NCBI GenBank assembly: GCA_902560815.1 | Contig: CACENP010000006.1 | Coordinates: forward strand, 1-64,000 | DNA from: an uncultured Pelagibacteraceae bacterium | GTDB taxonomy: Bacteria; Pseudomonadota; Alphaproteobacteria; Pelagibacterales; Pelagibacteraceae | Direction: 5' to 3' | DNA: 64,000 nucleotides | Part shown: in pieces, positions 17,863-27,316 of the stretch | How positions within the stretch are numbered: the first letter of the stretch is position 1 | How the letters are laid out: every line of letters begins with the position of its first letter | Translations under genes and position numbers: made by a program | The notes under the pieces: generated by a model | What the model was told of the DNA's origin: nothing | Seen by the model: the letters and a program-made list of their open reading frames with translations, nothing else | Database searches by the model: none

Positions 17863-19206
17863 TTGGTTAATTCGAACAGCAATATCTATAAAGGCTATAA
17901 TCAAGCAAAACCAGTTGGTTATGATAAAGAAATTTCTCACACAAATTTTGGGACTCCTGGTGGAGAGTATCTTAGAAGATACTGGCATCCTGTTGCCTTA
18001 ACTTCTGAAGTAAGCACAACTCCTTTACAAATAAAAATTCTTGGGGAAGATTTGGTTATTTTTAAAACAACAAAAAATAAAATAGGATTAGTCCATAAAA
18101 ACTGCCCTCACAGAAGAGCATCATTAGTTTATGGAAAATGTGAAACAAACGGTATTAGATGTTGTTATCATGGTTGGTTATTTTCTCCAGATGGAGAGAT
18201 TTTAGAAACTCCTGGTGAAGATCCAGATTCAAAACAAGCAGAACAAGTAAGAAAAAAATTTAAATTAGGAGCTTATCCAATAAAAGAATTTAACGGAATT
18301 GTGTTCGCTTATATGGGTCCCCCAGAAAAAATTCCTTCATTTCCTCATTATGATGCATATGATATTTCAGATATTGTAAGAAGACCATATAAAATTAACT
18401 ATAATTGTAATTGGATACAAGTTCTTGATGCAATTATGGATCCAGTTCATACATCGTTTTTACACGGTCAAAGTTCAGGAATACAATTTTCTGAAGGTTT
18501 TGCTGAACTTGGAGAAATAGAATTTTTTGAAAGAGGAATGCAATATCTTGGAGCAAATACAAGAAGAGTTGATGATAATATTTGGGTTAGAGTAAATGAA
18601 TTAATACTTCCTAACTTCACACAGGCTGGATCGGCTTTTGCTGCAGACGGTACCAAAACTCGATATTTTGGTAGAAGTTCTTTTACTAGATGGGTAGTAC
18701 CTGTAGACGACGAGCATTGTGTAGCAATAGCATGGGGTAATTTTGGAGATAGAGCAGATCCAATTGAATACAACAACAAAGAAGGCTGTGAAAGAATTGA
18801 AGCAGGTGAAATTATAGATCGAACATGGGAAGAAAAACAAAAGAGTCCAGGAGATGCTGAAGCAGTTGAAGGAATGGGATTTATAAGTCAACACAAAGGT
18901 GAGCATTTAATGCCAACCGATCATGGAATAATGTCCTACAGAAGACATATCAGAAAATCAATAAAAGCATTGCAAGAAGGAACAGAGCCCAAACAATTTA
19001 AAAATAATGGAGACGCAATCAAAACATATGGTCAAGATACAGTTTTAAGAGTTCCAAAAAGAAATGTAGATGATCGAAAATTTATAAAATCAGTTGGTAC
19101 TGCAGTATTGAAATTACAATTTGACTCAGAAAAAATGCCAAATAAAGACCGTGACTCTTTTATAATAAAAGAATTATCTAATATGGAAAAGAATGGAGCA
19201 TTTTGA
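17863..19206 (+). CDS. phthalate dioxygenase-type Rieske oxygenase
   Basis: 447 residues from a TTG at 17863, six bases after AAGGAGG, with no usable ATG nearby. Rieske ligands are Cys81, His83, Cys100 and His103; the catalytic iron site is Asp193-PV-His196-TSFL-His201. PGGEYLRRYWHPVAL is the start block of the phthalate 4,5-dioxygenase/vanillate demethylase-like group, homotrimeric enzymes needing a separate reductase, which I do not see here. Its stop overlaps the next gene, so the pair is coupled. Likely a hydroxylation or demethylation step on an imported compound. Confidence 0.88.
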   Translation: MVNSNSNIYKGYNQAKPVGYDKEISHTNFGTPGGEYLRRYWHPVALTSEVSTTPLQIKILGEDLVIFKTTKNKIGLVHKNCPHRRASLVYGKCETNGIRCCYHGWLFSPDGEILETPGEDPDSKQAEQVRKKFKLGAYPIKEFNGIVFAYMGPPEKIPSFPHYDAYDISDIVRRPYKINYNCNWIQVLDAIMDPVHTSFLHGQSSGIQFSEGFAELGEIEFFERGMQYLGANTRRVDDNIWVRVNELILPNFTQAGSAFAADGTKTRYFGRSSFTRWVVPVDDEHCVAIAWGNFGDRADPIEYNNKEGCERIEAGEIIDRTWEEKQKSPGDAEAVEGMGFISQHKGEHLMPTDHGIMSYRRHIRKSIKALQEGTEPKQFKNNGDAIKTYGQDTVLRVPKRNVDDRKFIKSVGTAVLKLQFDSEKMPNKDRDSFIIKELSNMEKNGAF

Positions 19207-20228
19207 CAAATAAAAAAATTAAAATTCATGTTAAAAACAATCATTGGGCACCAGGTTCTTTTCCTACTGATGCCGAAGGAGAAAAAAATTTTACAATAAC
19301 CAAAGAGCGTTTTGACAATGTTCTTAATAAATTTCCAGAAATTAAAGAAAAAATAGAAGTTTTTTTTGACTGGGATGAAGAAAATTTTAAAAAATCAATT
19401 TCAAATTCTGATATTTTGCTAGCTTGGAACTTCCCAACAAAAAACCTTAAAGAACAAGCTCCAAATCTTAAATGGATACATGTTATTTCAGCTGGAGTAG
19501 AGCATTTGCTTCCTTTAGACTGGATGAACGATGATTTAGTTTTAACCAATAGTAGCGGAGCTCATGCTAAAAAAGCTGGTGAGTTTGGTTTAATGAGTAT
19601 TTTAATGTTGCAAAACCATATGACAAGATTAATTACTCACCAGAAAAATAAAGAATTTGTTTCATTATTTAGCAATCCAGTCCATGGTAAAACAGTAGTT
19701 GTAGTTGGTACAGGATCACTCGGAGGATCGATGGCAAAGCATGTATCAAAATTAGGTGCAAACATTATCGGAGTTAATAAAAGAGGAAATAAAGCTGAAG
19801 GCTGTTCAAAAACTATCACGATAGATAAAATTGATAGTGTTTTGCCTGAAGCTGACTTTTTATATTTAGCACTTCCTGAAACGCCTGAAACTAAAAATCT
19901 AATTAATAAAAAAAGACTCGACATGCTAAAAACTACATGTGGAGTTGTAAATATAGGAAGACAATCAGCAATGGATTATGATGCATTAAGCGACAAACTT
20001 AAAAAAAATGAAATAGCAGGAGCAATACTTGATGTATTTTCTCATGAACCATTAGATAAAAGCTCAAAACTTTGGGATACTCCTAATTTAGTTATTACAC
20101 CGCATGTATCCTCAGACGATGACGGTAATTATGTCGAATTAACTCTTAGTATATTCTTTAATAATTTAAAACTTTTTGTTGAGAATAAAGAATTATCAAA
20201 TCAAGTTGATAAAAAACTTAGTTATTGA
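19203..20228 (+). CDS. D-2-hydroxyacid dehydrogenase
   Basis: 341 residues. The start is TTG overlapping the previous stop (TTGA). Two-domain fold: catalytic domain with WIHVISAGVEHLLP, then the NAD loop VVVVGTGSLGGSMA (about residue 165). The catalytic trio is Arg in VVNIGRQSAMD, Glu in DVFSHEPLD and His in ITPHVSSDD. It interconverts a D-2-hydroxyacid and a 2-oxoacid, perhaps feeding the aminotransferase gene at 20622. Confidence 0.9.
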   Translation: MTNKKIKIHVKNNHWAPGSFPTDAEGEKNFTITKERFDNVLNKFPEIKEKIEVFFDWDEENFKKSISNSDILLAWNFPTKNLKEQAPNLKWIHVISAGVEHLLPLDWMNDDLVLTNSSGAHAKKAGEFGLMSILMLQNHMTRLITHQKNKEFVSLFSNPVHGKTVVVVGTGSLGGSMAKHVSKLGANIIGVNKRGNKAEGCSKTITIDKIDSVLPEADFLYLALPETPETKNLINKKRLDMLKTTCGVVNIGRQSAMDYDALSDKLKKNEIAGAILDVFSHEPLDKSSKLWDTPNLVITPHVSSDDDGNYVELTLSIFFNNLKLFVENKELSNQVDKKLSY

Positions 20229-20231
20229 AAA

Positions 20232-20540
20232 CTATATTGAATCTATCGAATTTAAAACTTTTACCTCTCTAGGCTTTTCCAGCAAATCTTCTATTTTAGA
20301 TCTATAATCTTTATAATGTGCTGTTTCTCTATGAAAATCTAAAGCGGCAGAATTTTTATAAATTTCAAATAGGTGAAAAGATACAATTTTATCATCTTTA
20401 TTTTTTTCTTCATAAAAATTATAAAGTTCATTACCTTCCTCTGATCTTGTAGGTTTTATCATAGACAATATAATTTCCTTAACTTCGTTAACCTTATCTT
20501 TTTTTGGATGAAAACTTGCCAGAACTATTATTTTAGACAT
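20232..20540 (-). CDS. antibiotic-biosynthesis-monooxygenase (ABM) domain protein
   Basis: 102 residues; ATG at 20540 preferred over the adjacent GTG because AAAGGA is well spaced. Single ferredoxin-like ABM domain: VLASFHPKKDKVNEVKEII, SEEGNELYNFYEE, FHLFEIYKNSAALDFHRETAHY. Relatives (YgiN/LsrG type) are small cofactor-free oxygenases or isomerases acting on quinols or phospho-sugars. It ends three bases from the end of the dehydrogenase gene on the other strand. Confidence 0.8.
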   Translation of the reverse strand: MSKIIVLASFHPKKDKVNEVKEIILSMIKPTRSEEGNELYNFYEEKNKDDKIVSFHLFEIYKNSAALDFHRETAHYKDYRSKIEDLLEKPREVKVLNSIDSI

Positions 20541-20621
20541 CACTAATTTCCTTTAATTCTAAGAATAATTTATTTTAAATGTACTCTTATATTTCTATTT
20601 AGTATCATAATTATATAAAAA

Positions 20622-21857
20622 ATGATCAAAGATATTATTAAAAATTTAAAACCTTCGTCTACACTTCTTATTAATGAGAAATCAAATAAATTAGAAAGGG
20701 AGGGCAAAAAAATATTTAAATTTGGCTTTGGCCAATCCCCATTCAAAGTGCCCCAAGATATTGTTAATGAACTTAAAGATAATGCACATCAAAATAAATA
20801 TCTTCCAATGCAAGGACTTGAGGATTTAAGAGTTTCTATTGCAAGCTACATTTCAAAAAAAAAAGATTATAAATATGCAAGCTCTCATATAATTATTGGC
20901 CCAGGATCAAAAGAGTTAATGTTTTTATTACAAATTTTATTTGAAGGTGAAATAATTCTTCCAGCTCCAAGCTGGGTGTCTTATGCTCCACAAGCAATAA
21001 TTGGAAGAAATAAAATTAAATGGATTCAAACTAAAAGTGAAAATAATTGGTTTCCAACAGCCAATGAAATAGAGGACGTAATTAAAAAAGATAAACAAAA
21101 AAAATATTTAATATTTCTCAATTCACCAAATAATCCATCTGGACAAGTATGTACAAATTTAAATGAAATTTCAGAATTAGCAAAAAATTATAATCTCTAT
21201 TTTTTATCTGATGAAATTTATTCGGAGTTAACTTTTGAAGATAATTATCAATCTATATCAAATTTTTCTCCAGAAAATACAATTATAAGCACCGGTTTAA
21301 GTAAATGGTGTGGAGCAGGAGGCTGGAGATTGGGATACTTTATATTACCAGAAAATCTATCTGAAATTACAAATCAGCTTAAGGTTTTAGCTAGTGAAAC
21401 ATTTTCATCAGTAAGTTCACCAATTCAATATGCAGCAATTGCGGCACATAAAAATGATCATACAAATTATATTAATCATTCAAAAAATATTTTAAAATCT
21501 GTTGGTAATTATGTTTATGAAAATTTAAAATCAAATAATGTATTGATTAATAAACCGCAAGGTGGATTTTATTTGTTACCTGAATTTATTAATAAAAAAT
21601 TTTCAACATCAACTGAATTGTGCAATAATATTTTAAAAGAAACTGGGGTAGCATTATTACCAGGTTCAGATTTTGGTTTTCCCGAAACAAAAATGTTAGC
21701 TAGATTAAGCTACACAGATTTTTATGGAGAAAATTTTATGAATAGCACTGTTCATAATGAGGAAATTGATTTTGAAAAAATTAAAAAATACGCTCCAAAA
21801 ATAATTGAGGGCACAAATAGACTTAAAGATTGGTCAAATAACCAAAATACAACCTAA
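20622..21857 (+). CDS. class I/II PLP-dependent aminotransferase
   Basis: 411 residues. The pyridoxal-phosphate lysine is Lys228 in STGLSKWCGAGGWRLGY; NSPNNPSG and FLSDEIYSEL are the cofactor-binding asparagine and aspartate/tyrosine blocks; the C-terminal LARLSYTDF carries the carboxylate-binding arginine. It transfers an amino group between an amino acid and a 2-oxoacid; specificity cannot be told. It lies upstream of the TAXI binding-protein gene in the same direction. Confidence 0.88.
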   Translation: MIKDIIKNLKPSSTLLINEKSNKLEREGKKIFKFGFGQSPFKVPQDIVNELKDNAHQNKYLPMQGLEDLRVSIASYISKKKDYKYASSHIIIGPGSKELMFLLQILFEGEIILPAPSWVSYAPQAIIGRNKIKWIQTKSENNWFPTANEIEDVIKKDKQKKYLIFLNSPNNPSGQVCTNLNEISELAKNYNLYFLSDEIYSELTFEDNYQSISNFSPENTIISTGLSKWCGAGGWRLGYFILPENLSEITNQLKVLASETFSSVSSPIQYAAIAAHKNDHTNYINHSKNILKSVGNYVYENLKSNNVLINKPQGGFYLLPEFINKKFSTSTELCNNILKETGVALLPGSDFGFPETKMLARLSYTDFYGENFMNSTVHNEEIDFEKIKKYAPKIIEGTNRLKDWSNNQNTT

Positions 21858-21936
21858 GATATTATAATAATTCTAAACTAGACATCATTCACTTAAATAG
21901 ATACATTTTTATATTAAATAATACATGGGGGAAAAC

Positions 21937-22941
21937 ATGAAAAAAATGATAACTACTTTTTCTGCTGTTTTAGCTCTTGTTGTTTCTACGTTTACATTTT
22001 CAACTGTAGCAAAATCTGCTGAGTTCTTTACAATAGGAACGGGTGGACCTACTGGAGTTTATTTCCAAACAGGAAATGCTATTTGTAAAATGTTACACAA
22101 ATCAGCAATAGCAAAAGAACACGGAAGAAAAAAAGGTATAGACAAAGCATACAGATGTACAGCTCCATCAACGGGTGGATCAAACTACAATATTGGTCAA
22201 ATCAAAGAAGGTGAATTTCAATTTGGTGTAGCTCAATCTGACTGGCAGTTTCATGCCGTTAATGGTTCAAGCAAATGGGAAGGAAAACAGTTTAAAGGAT
22301 TAAGAGCTGTTTTTTCAGTTCACAATGAACCTTTCCAAATTTGGGCTAGAAAAAAAGCAAAAGTAAAAGACTTTAAAGGTTTAAAAGGTAAAGTTGTTAA
22401 CATAGGTAACCCTGGTTCTGGTCAAAGAGGAACAATGGAAGAGCTTATGAAAGCAATGGGAGTAGACAATGGTTACTTTAAATCAGTAACTGAGCTTACT
22501 TCATCTGAACAAGTTAAAGCACTTTGCGATGGTAAAATAGATGCGTTTGGTTATTCAGTAGGATTTCCAAATGGCGCTATGGAACAAGCAGCTACTTGCG
22601 GAGCTAAAGCATTGCCAATTAATCTAACAGGTGGACCTGTTCAAGGTTTAATTGATGGTGCAGATTATTATGCTAAAGCAGTAATACCTAAAGGTACTTA
22701 CACGGGGCAGAAAAAAGATGTAACTACATTTGGTGTTAAAGCTACTGTTGTTACAAGCAATGCAGTTGAAGCAGATCTTGTTTATTTAGTAGTAAAAGCA
22801 GTTTTTGAAAATTTCGACGATTTTAGAAAACAACATCCTGCTTTTGCACCTTTAAAAAAGGAAGATATGATAGCTGATGGTTTATCAGCACCTTTACATG
22901 AGGGCGCTATTAGATACTATAAAGAAGCTGGATTGATGTAA
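21937..22941 (+). CDS. TAXI-family TRAP transporter substrate-binding protein
   Basis: 334 residues from the ATG at 21937, which has GGGGGA six bases upstream; an in-frame ATG at 21925 lies inside that ribosome site. A signal peptide ends near VAKSAEF. The mature start FFTIGTGGPTGVYFQTGNAIC and APSTGGSNYNIGQIKEGEFQFGVAQSD (in parts) are TAXI signatures, as is NIGNPGSGQRGTMEELM. Periplasmic; delivers an anionic solute to the fused permease encoded next. An intrinsic terminator separates the two genes. Confidence 0.93.
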   Translation: MKKMITTFSAVLALVVSTFTFSTVAKSAEFFTIGTGGPTGVYFQTGNAICKMLHKSAIAKEHGRKKGIDKAYRCTAPSTGGSNYNIGQIKEGEFQFGVAQSDWQFHAVNGSSKWEGKQFKGLRAVFSVHNEPFQIWARKKAKVKDFKGLKGKVVNIGNPGSGQRGTMEELMKAMGVDNGYFKSVTELTSSEQVKALCDGKIDAFGYSVGFPNGAMEQAATCGAKALPINLTGGPVQGLIDGADYYAKAVIPKGTYTGQKKDVTTFGVKATVVTSNAVEADLVYLVVKAVFENFDDFRKQHPAFAPLKKEDMIADGLSAPLHEGAIRYYKEAGLM

Positions 22942-22960
22942 TCTAGTTAATAAAAATTAA

Positions 22961-22993
22961 AAGGCCCGATATTTATATTGGGCCTTTTTTTTT
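22961..22993 (+). terminator. intrinsic terminator/attenuator between binding protein and permease
   Basis: AAGGCCC ... GGGCCTT with an AT-paired upper stem, followed by nine T. It lies 20 bases after the binding-protein stop and 20 before the permease start, so it should end most transcripts and lower permease expression relative to the binding protein. Confidence 0.92.
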
Positions 22994-23012
22994 GTTAGTA
23001 TATGATTTCAAT

Positions 23013-25352
23013 ATGAATCAACCAGTCAATACTAATATACAAGCAAAAATTGATGAGGATCTCTCACCCACAAAAAGACTTACTGGGTTTCATCTAAAAA
23101 TTGTTTCTGCAATAGCAATTATTTGGTCATTTTTTCAACTTTGGTACGCATCTCCATTCCCATTCATGTTTGATTTTGGAATGTTCAAAGGCTTGCCAGC
23201 AAGAGCAATTCATTTAGGATTTGCTCTCCTATTAGCGTTTTTAGTTTTTCCAACTTTTAAACGAGGAAAAGTTAACTTCATTGATATTATGATTGGAATT
23301 ATTGGAATATCATGTTGTCTTTATATCTATTTTTTTTATGATGATTTAATTGATAGAGGTGGTGTTCTACACATATTAAAATACAACAACTATAGTATTC
23401 CGATTGAATTAATAATTGGTTCAACTGGTATTTTAATTTTATTAGAAGCCACAAGAAGAGTAATTGGAATACCATTAGTAGTAATTGCTGTCTGTTTTTT
23501 ATTATTTTCTTATTATGGACAGTATGCTCCTGAAATCATATCTCACGGAGGATTATCTTTAAAACGACTTGTAGGATTTCAATGGTTTGATCAAGAAGCT
23601 ATTTTTGGAATTCCAATTGGAGTTTCTGTAGATTTTATATTTCTATTTGTTTTATTTGGTGCTTTTTTAGAAACGGCAGGCGGAGGTAAGTATTTTTTAG
23701 ATTTGGCATTTGCAATGGTTGGTAAAACAAGAGGAGGCCCAGCGAAAGCTGCTATTCTTGGATCTGGAATGACTGGAATGATTTCTGGATCTTCAGTTGC
23801 CAATACGGTTACTACTGGAACGTTTACAATTCCAATTATGAAGCAAACAGGATTTTCAAAAGAAAAAGCTGGTGCAATAGAAGTTGCCTCATCTGTTAAT
23901 GGACAAATTATGCCACCCGTTATGGGTGCTGCAGCATTTGTAATGGCAAGCTTTATAGGAGTTACTTATTTTGAAATAGTAAAACATGCATTTTTACCAG
24001 CAATAATTTCATATATAGCTCTTTTTTATATTTCACATCTAGAAGCATTAAAACTTGGACTAAAAGGAATTGAAGAAGATAAATTACCTAAATTAAAAGA
24101 AACTTTTTTATCAGGTCTTCATTTTTTAATTCCTATATTTGTTTTAATTTATTTATTAGTTTATTTGAGGCTTACAGCTTCCTACTCAATTTATTATGCA
24201 ACTATCTCATTAGTTTTTGTAAATCTTTTGTACAAAATTGTTATTTCAAGAAAGAATAATAATTATAAAGAAAATTTATCAATTTGGTATAATGAAACTG
24301 TTGTTGGACTTCAAAAGGGAGCAATTAATATGATTGCTGTTGGAGTTGCAATAGCAACAGCTGGAGTAATTGTTGGAGCAGTCGGATCAACTGGATTAAG
24401 TACAAATCTAATTATTGTTATTGAATCTATTGCAAAAGATAATGTTGTTATTTTGCTCTTTTTAACAATTATTTTATGTTTGTTACTTGGAATGGGGCTA
24501 CCGACTACCGCAAATTATGTTGTTGTTGCATCACTAATGTCCATGGTGCTTGTGGATGTTGGTAATGCATCAGGTTATATTTTCCCTTTAATTGCTGTTC
24601 ATTTATTTGTTTTTTATTTTGGCTTAATGGCTGATGTCACACCACCTGTTGGTTTAGCGTCTTATGCTGCTGCAGGAATATCTGGAGGAGATCCGTTAAA
24701 AACAGGTGTTCAAGCATTATGGTACAGTTTAAGAACGGGAGTTTTACCTATTGTATTTTTATTTAATCACGAACTATTATTAATTGGTATTGAAAATATT
24801 TGGCATGCAATATTAGTAATTATAACATCATTAATAGGAATATTAGTTTTTTCAGCAGCTACACAAGGGTGGTTTATAAATAAATTAAGATGGTTTGAAA
24901 TAATAATCTTTTTTGTAATATCCATATCATTTTTGTCACCAGAATTTGTTTTAAATAAGTTTTATCCGAAATTTAATTACATTAACTTAAATGATGTAAA
25001 CATCGTTACTTTTCAACCTGAAAAAGATGTTCATATAAAAATTACGAGACCGAGCCCATACGGAGAAAGATATAAATTATTTGAAATTAAAAAAAGAACA
25101 TTTGATGAAGAATTTAACTTAGAAAATTACGGTCTAAGCCTAGTTAAAAAAGATAATAAAATTATTGTTGATACACTTGATTGGAAAGGTGAGGCTAAAA
25201 AAAGTGGTTTAGAGATGGATGATATTATCACTGAGTTAAAAACAGAAAATTTTGATCGACCAAATAAAGATGTAGTTTATGTATTTTCATTTATTTTATT
25301 AATAATATTTGGCTATTTTAATTACACAAACTATAGGATAAGAAAAAACTAA
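23013..25352 (+). CDS. TRAP transporter fused 4TM/12TM permease (TAXI type)
   Basis: 779 residues from the ATG at 23013; an earlier in-frame TTG (22992) falls in the terminator T-run. The first 190 residues hold the small DctQ-like domain, then the large DctM-like domain with GSGMTGMISGSSVANTVTTG, SSVNGQIMPPVMGAAAF and LLLGMGLPTTANYVV. After the last helices, residues about 660-755 form a soluble PDZ-like part (DUF3394-like) ahead of a final helix. Sodium-driven inner-membrane importer working with the preceding TAXI protein. Confidence 0.92.
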   Translation: MNQPVNTNIQAKIDEDLSPTKRLTGFHLKIVSAIAIIWSFFQLWYASPFPFMFDFGMFKGLPARAIHLGFALLLAFLVFPTFKRGKVNFIDIMIGIIGISCCLYIYFFYDDLIDRGGVLHILKYNNYSIPIELIIGSTGILILLEATRRVIGIPLVVIAVCFLLFSYYGQYAPEIISHGGLSLKRLVGFQWFDQEAIFGIPIGVSVDFIFLFVLFGAFLETAGGGKYFLDLAFAMVGKTRGGPAKAAILGSGMTGMISGSSVANTVTTGTFTIPIMKQTGFSKEKAGAIEVASSVNGQIMPPVMGAAAFVMASFIGVTYFEIVKHAFLPAIISYIALFYISHLEALKLGLKGIEEDKLPKLKETFLSGLHFLIPIFVLIYLLVYLRLTASYSIYYATISLVFVNLLYKIVISRKNNNYKENLSIWYNETVVGLQKGAINMIAVGVAIATAGVIVGAVGSTGLSTNLIIVIESIAKDNVVILLFLTIILCLLLGMGLPTTANYVVVASLMSMVLVDVGNASGYIFPLIAVHLFVFYFGLMADVTPPVGLASYAAAGISGGDPLKTGVQALWYSLRTGVLPIVFLFNHELLLIGIENIWHAILVIITSLIGILVFSAATQGWFINKLRWFEIIIFFVISISFLSPEFVLNKFYPKFNYINLNDVNIVTFQPEKDVHIKITRPSPYGERYKLFEIKKRTFDEEFNLENYGLSLVKKDNKIIVDTLDWKGEAKKSGLEMDDIITELKTENFDRPNKDVVYVFSFILLIIFGYFNYTNYRIRKN

Positions 25353-25354
25353 AA

Positions 25355-26323
25355 TTATCTTTGGTATTCAATAAATTTTTTAAGAGAAAGGTTTAAAAAT
25401 TTTTCATAAATCAAACCTTTGTTTTTTGATTTTGAACCATTTAAATAAGATTTATTCATTTTAAAATCATAAGATGGCTCAAAAAAGAAAGGTATAGACA
25501 TTCTCTTTTTTTTATTCCAAAGCACACGGTGGTTTGTTGCTTTAAATTTTCCTTTGCTTAAGAATTCTAGTGCTCTTCCAGTATTTACTACTAAGGCTTT
25601 TTTATTAAATGGAACATCATACCATTTTCTATTTTTTCTATTCTGTACTTGTAGACCACCTTTTTTATCCTGATAAAGAACTGTAAATATCCCACTATCT
25701 ACATGAGTTTCGCATCCAAGAGCGACACCGTCTTGTTTTGATATCTCAATAGGTTTTGATTGATTGGGATAGTAGTTAAATCTTAAAGTGCTTAAAGTTT
25801 TAAACCTTGAAAATGCATTGTTTGAAATTTTAATATCTTTATTGTAAATCTTGATTATTCCTTGAAATAGAATTTCACACAAACCATAAATATCATCAAA
25901 ATAATTTGATAATATTTTTATTGAATTTTTATCTATAGACTTATTTAGATCAATATACTCTATATATTGATTTTTAATATTATTGGCATATTTTTTTGTA
26001 ACTTTTAGATCACCAATATCTAAGCCTTCTTTTCCATTCACATCATTTGGAAAATAACCTCTATATATATTTTTATTTTTAGAATTCCATTTTTTTGGAG
26101 AAAGTTTTCTTTTATTTTTATCAGATGAATTGAAAAATTTATTTCCTACATTGCAAATATTTTTTATTTTTTTTTGATTTATGCCATGTCCAGTTATTTG
26201 AAAAAAACCTATATCAATACAAGCTTTTTTAATTTTATTTATTATTTTAATTGAACTTTGGCATTCATAACCATTTTTTACTATTGAAGAAATATTTATT
26301 GTAGGAATTATATTTTTTGTCAT
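25355..26323 (-). CDS. isopenicillin N synthase-like 2-oxoglutarate/Fe(II) oxygenase
   Basis: 322 residues. Iron ligands His207-x-Asp209 in CETHVDSGIFT and a distal His in KATNHRVLW, plus the RMS motif (KKRMSIPFFFEP) that binds 2-oxoglutarate. The N-terminal DIGFFQITGHGI is the DIOX_N block. Lysine/asparagine-rich loops make it longer than minimal. Its ATG comes directly before the exporter stop, so it is the last gene of the amidinotransferase unit. It probably hydroxylates or desaturates a small molecule there. Confidence 0.86.
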   Translation of the reverse strand: MTKNIIPTINISSIVKNGYECQSSIKIINKIKKACIDIGFFQITGHGINQKKIKNICNVGNKFFNSSDKNKRKLSPKKWNSKNKNIYRGYFPNDVNGKEGLDIGDLKVTKKYANNIKNQYIEYIDLNKSIDKNSIKILSNYFDDIYGLCEILFQGIIKIYNKDIKISNNAFSRFKTLSTLRFNYYPNQSKPIEISKQDGVALGCETHVDSGIFTVLYQDKKGGLQVQNRKNRKWYDVPFNKKALVVNTGRALEFLSKGKFKATNHRVLWNKKKRMSIPFFFEPSYDFKMNKSYLNGSKSKNKGLIYEKFLNLSLKKFIEYQR

Positions 26324-27274
26324 TTATCTTAAAGGTTTTTCAGTAGCAATTAATTGTTCCTGGGCTTTTTCACGCATAAAAATATAAATACCACTAGAGA
26401 CAATTATTAGTATTCCAATGACTGTATTTAAGCTTGGTATCTCATTAAAATATATCCAACCTATTAACGGTGACCATAACAATATTGAATATTCAAAAGG
26501 AGAAACTACCGCAGGAGATGCTATGCTATAAGCTGTAAATAAAAGAAGAAAAGCTACAGTAGCTGTCAATCCAGTTGCGACCATAAATAATATACTAGAT
26601 TCTAAGTCGACAAACCATTCTCTAAAGATAAATTGGGAAGCAGGATGATCTGAAGTATTATATTGCCCATCTCCAATCAAAAAATAAAAAATAGTACTAA
26701 AAATTATTGCTCCAAAATAAAAAGTAAATGTTTGAGTGTAAACACTATCTTTCTCAGAGGTTTTTTTTATAATTATCATTGATAACGAATAACAAAATGC
26801 ACACAAAATTGGTAATAAACTTAGATAATTAAAATTATTAAAATCAGGATTTAATGTTATGTATACACCAATAAAGCCGACAACCACTGCAGACCATCTT
26901 CTTATTCCTATCTCTTCTTTTAAAAAGAAATGTGCAAATATTGTAATTAAAAAAGGGGTAACGAAAAACAAGGCTGTTGCAAATCCTAAAGGCAATACAG
27001 TTAATGAAATATAAAAAGAGCTAAATCCAAAAAAGAAAAGAATCACACGACAAAAAGTTAAGAGAGGATATTGGGATTTAAAGACTATTTTTTCCTTTTT
27101 TATTTTTAAAAATATTAAAATTAGCGCAAAGCTAACTAAAGTTCTAATTAAATAAACTTCGTAAAGTGAAACAAAATTAAAAATATGTTTCATAATCCCG
27201 TCTTGCACTGAAAAGACCATCATTGCTATCAATATTAGAATTATTCCTCTTGGATTATTATTTTTTTTGGACAT
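26324..27274 (-). CDS. EamA/DMT-family transporter
   Basis: 316 residues from the internal ATG (MSKKNNNPRG); a GTG five codons earlier is possible. Ten membrane helices in two halves, with ALFFVTPFLITIFAHFFLKE and SPFEYSILLWSPLIGWIYFNE at the paired conserved ends. It sits between the amidinotransferase and the iron oxygenase with short gaps, which suggests export or import of a guanidino compound; that is inference from position only. Confidence 0.83.
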   Translation of the reverse strand: MSKKNNNPRGIILILIAMMVFSVQDGIMKHIFNFVSLYEVYLIRTLVSFALILIFLKIKKEKIVFKSQYPLLTFCRVILFFFGFSSFYISLTVLPLGFATALFFVTPFLITIFAHFFLKEEIGIRRWSAVVVGFIGVYITLNPDFNNFNYLSLLPILCAFCYSLSMIIIKKTSEKDSVYTQTFTFYFGAIIFSTIFYFLIGDGQYNTSDHPASQFIFREWFVDLESSILFMVATGLTATVAFLLLFTAYSIASPAVVSPFEYSILLWSPLIGWIYFNEIPSLNTVIGILIIVSSGIYIFMREKAQEQLIATEKPLR

Positions 27275-27316
27275 TAGCCCATATATCACAGAATTATTAA
27301 GATGAAGATAAAATTA

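Noticed and set aside
21925-21927. Upstream ATG for the TAXI binding protein
   Set aside because: It lies next to and partly inside the ribosome site GGGGGA that serves the ATG at 21937, and the signal peptide begins at the latter.
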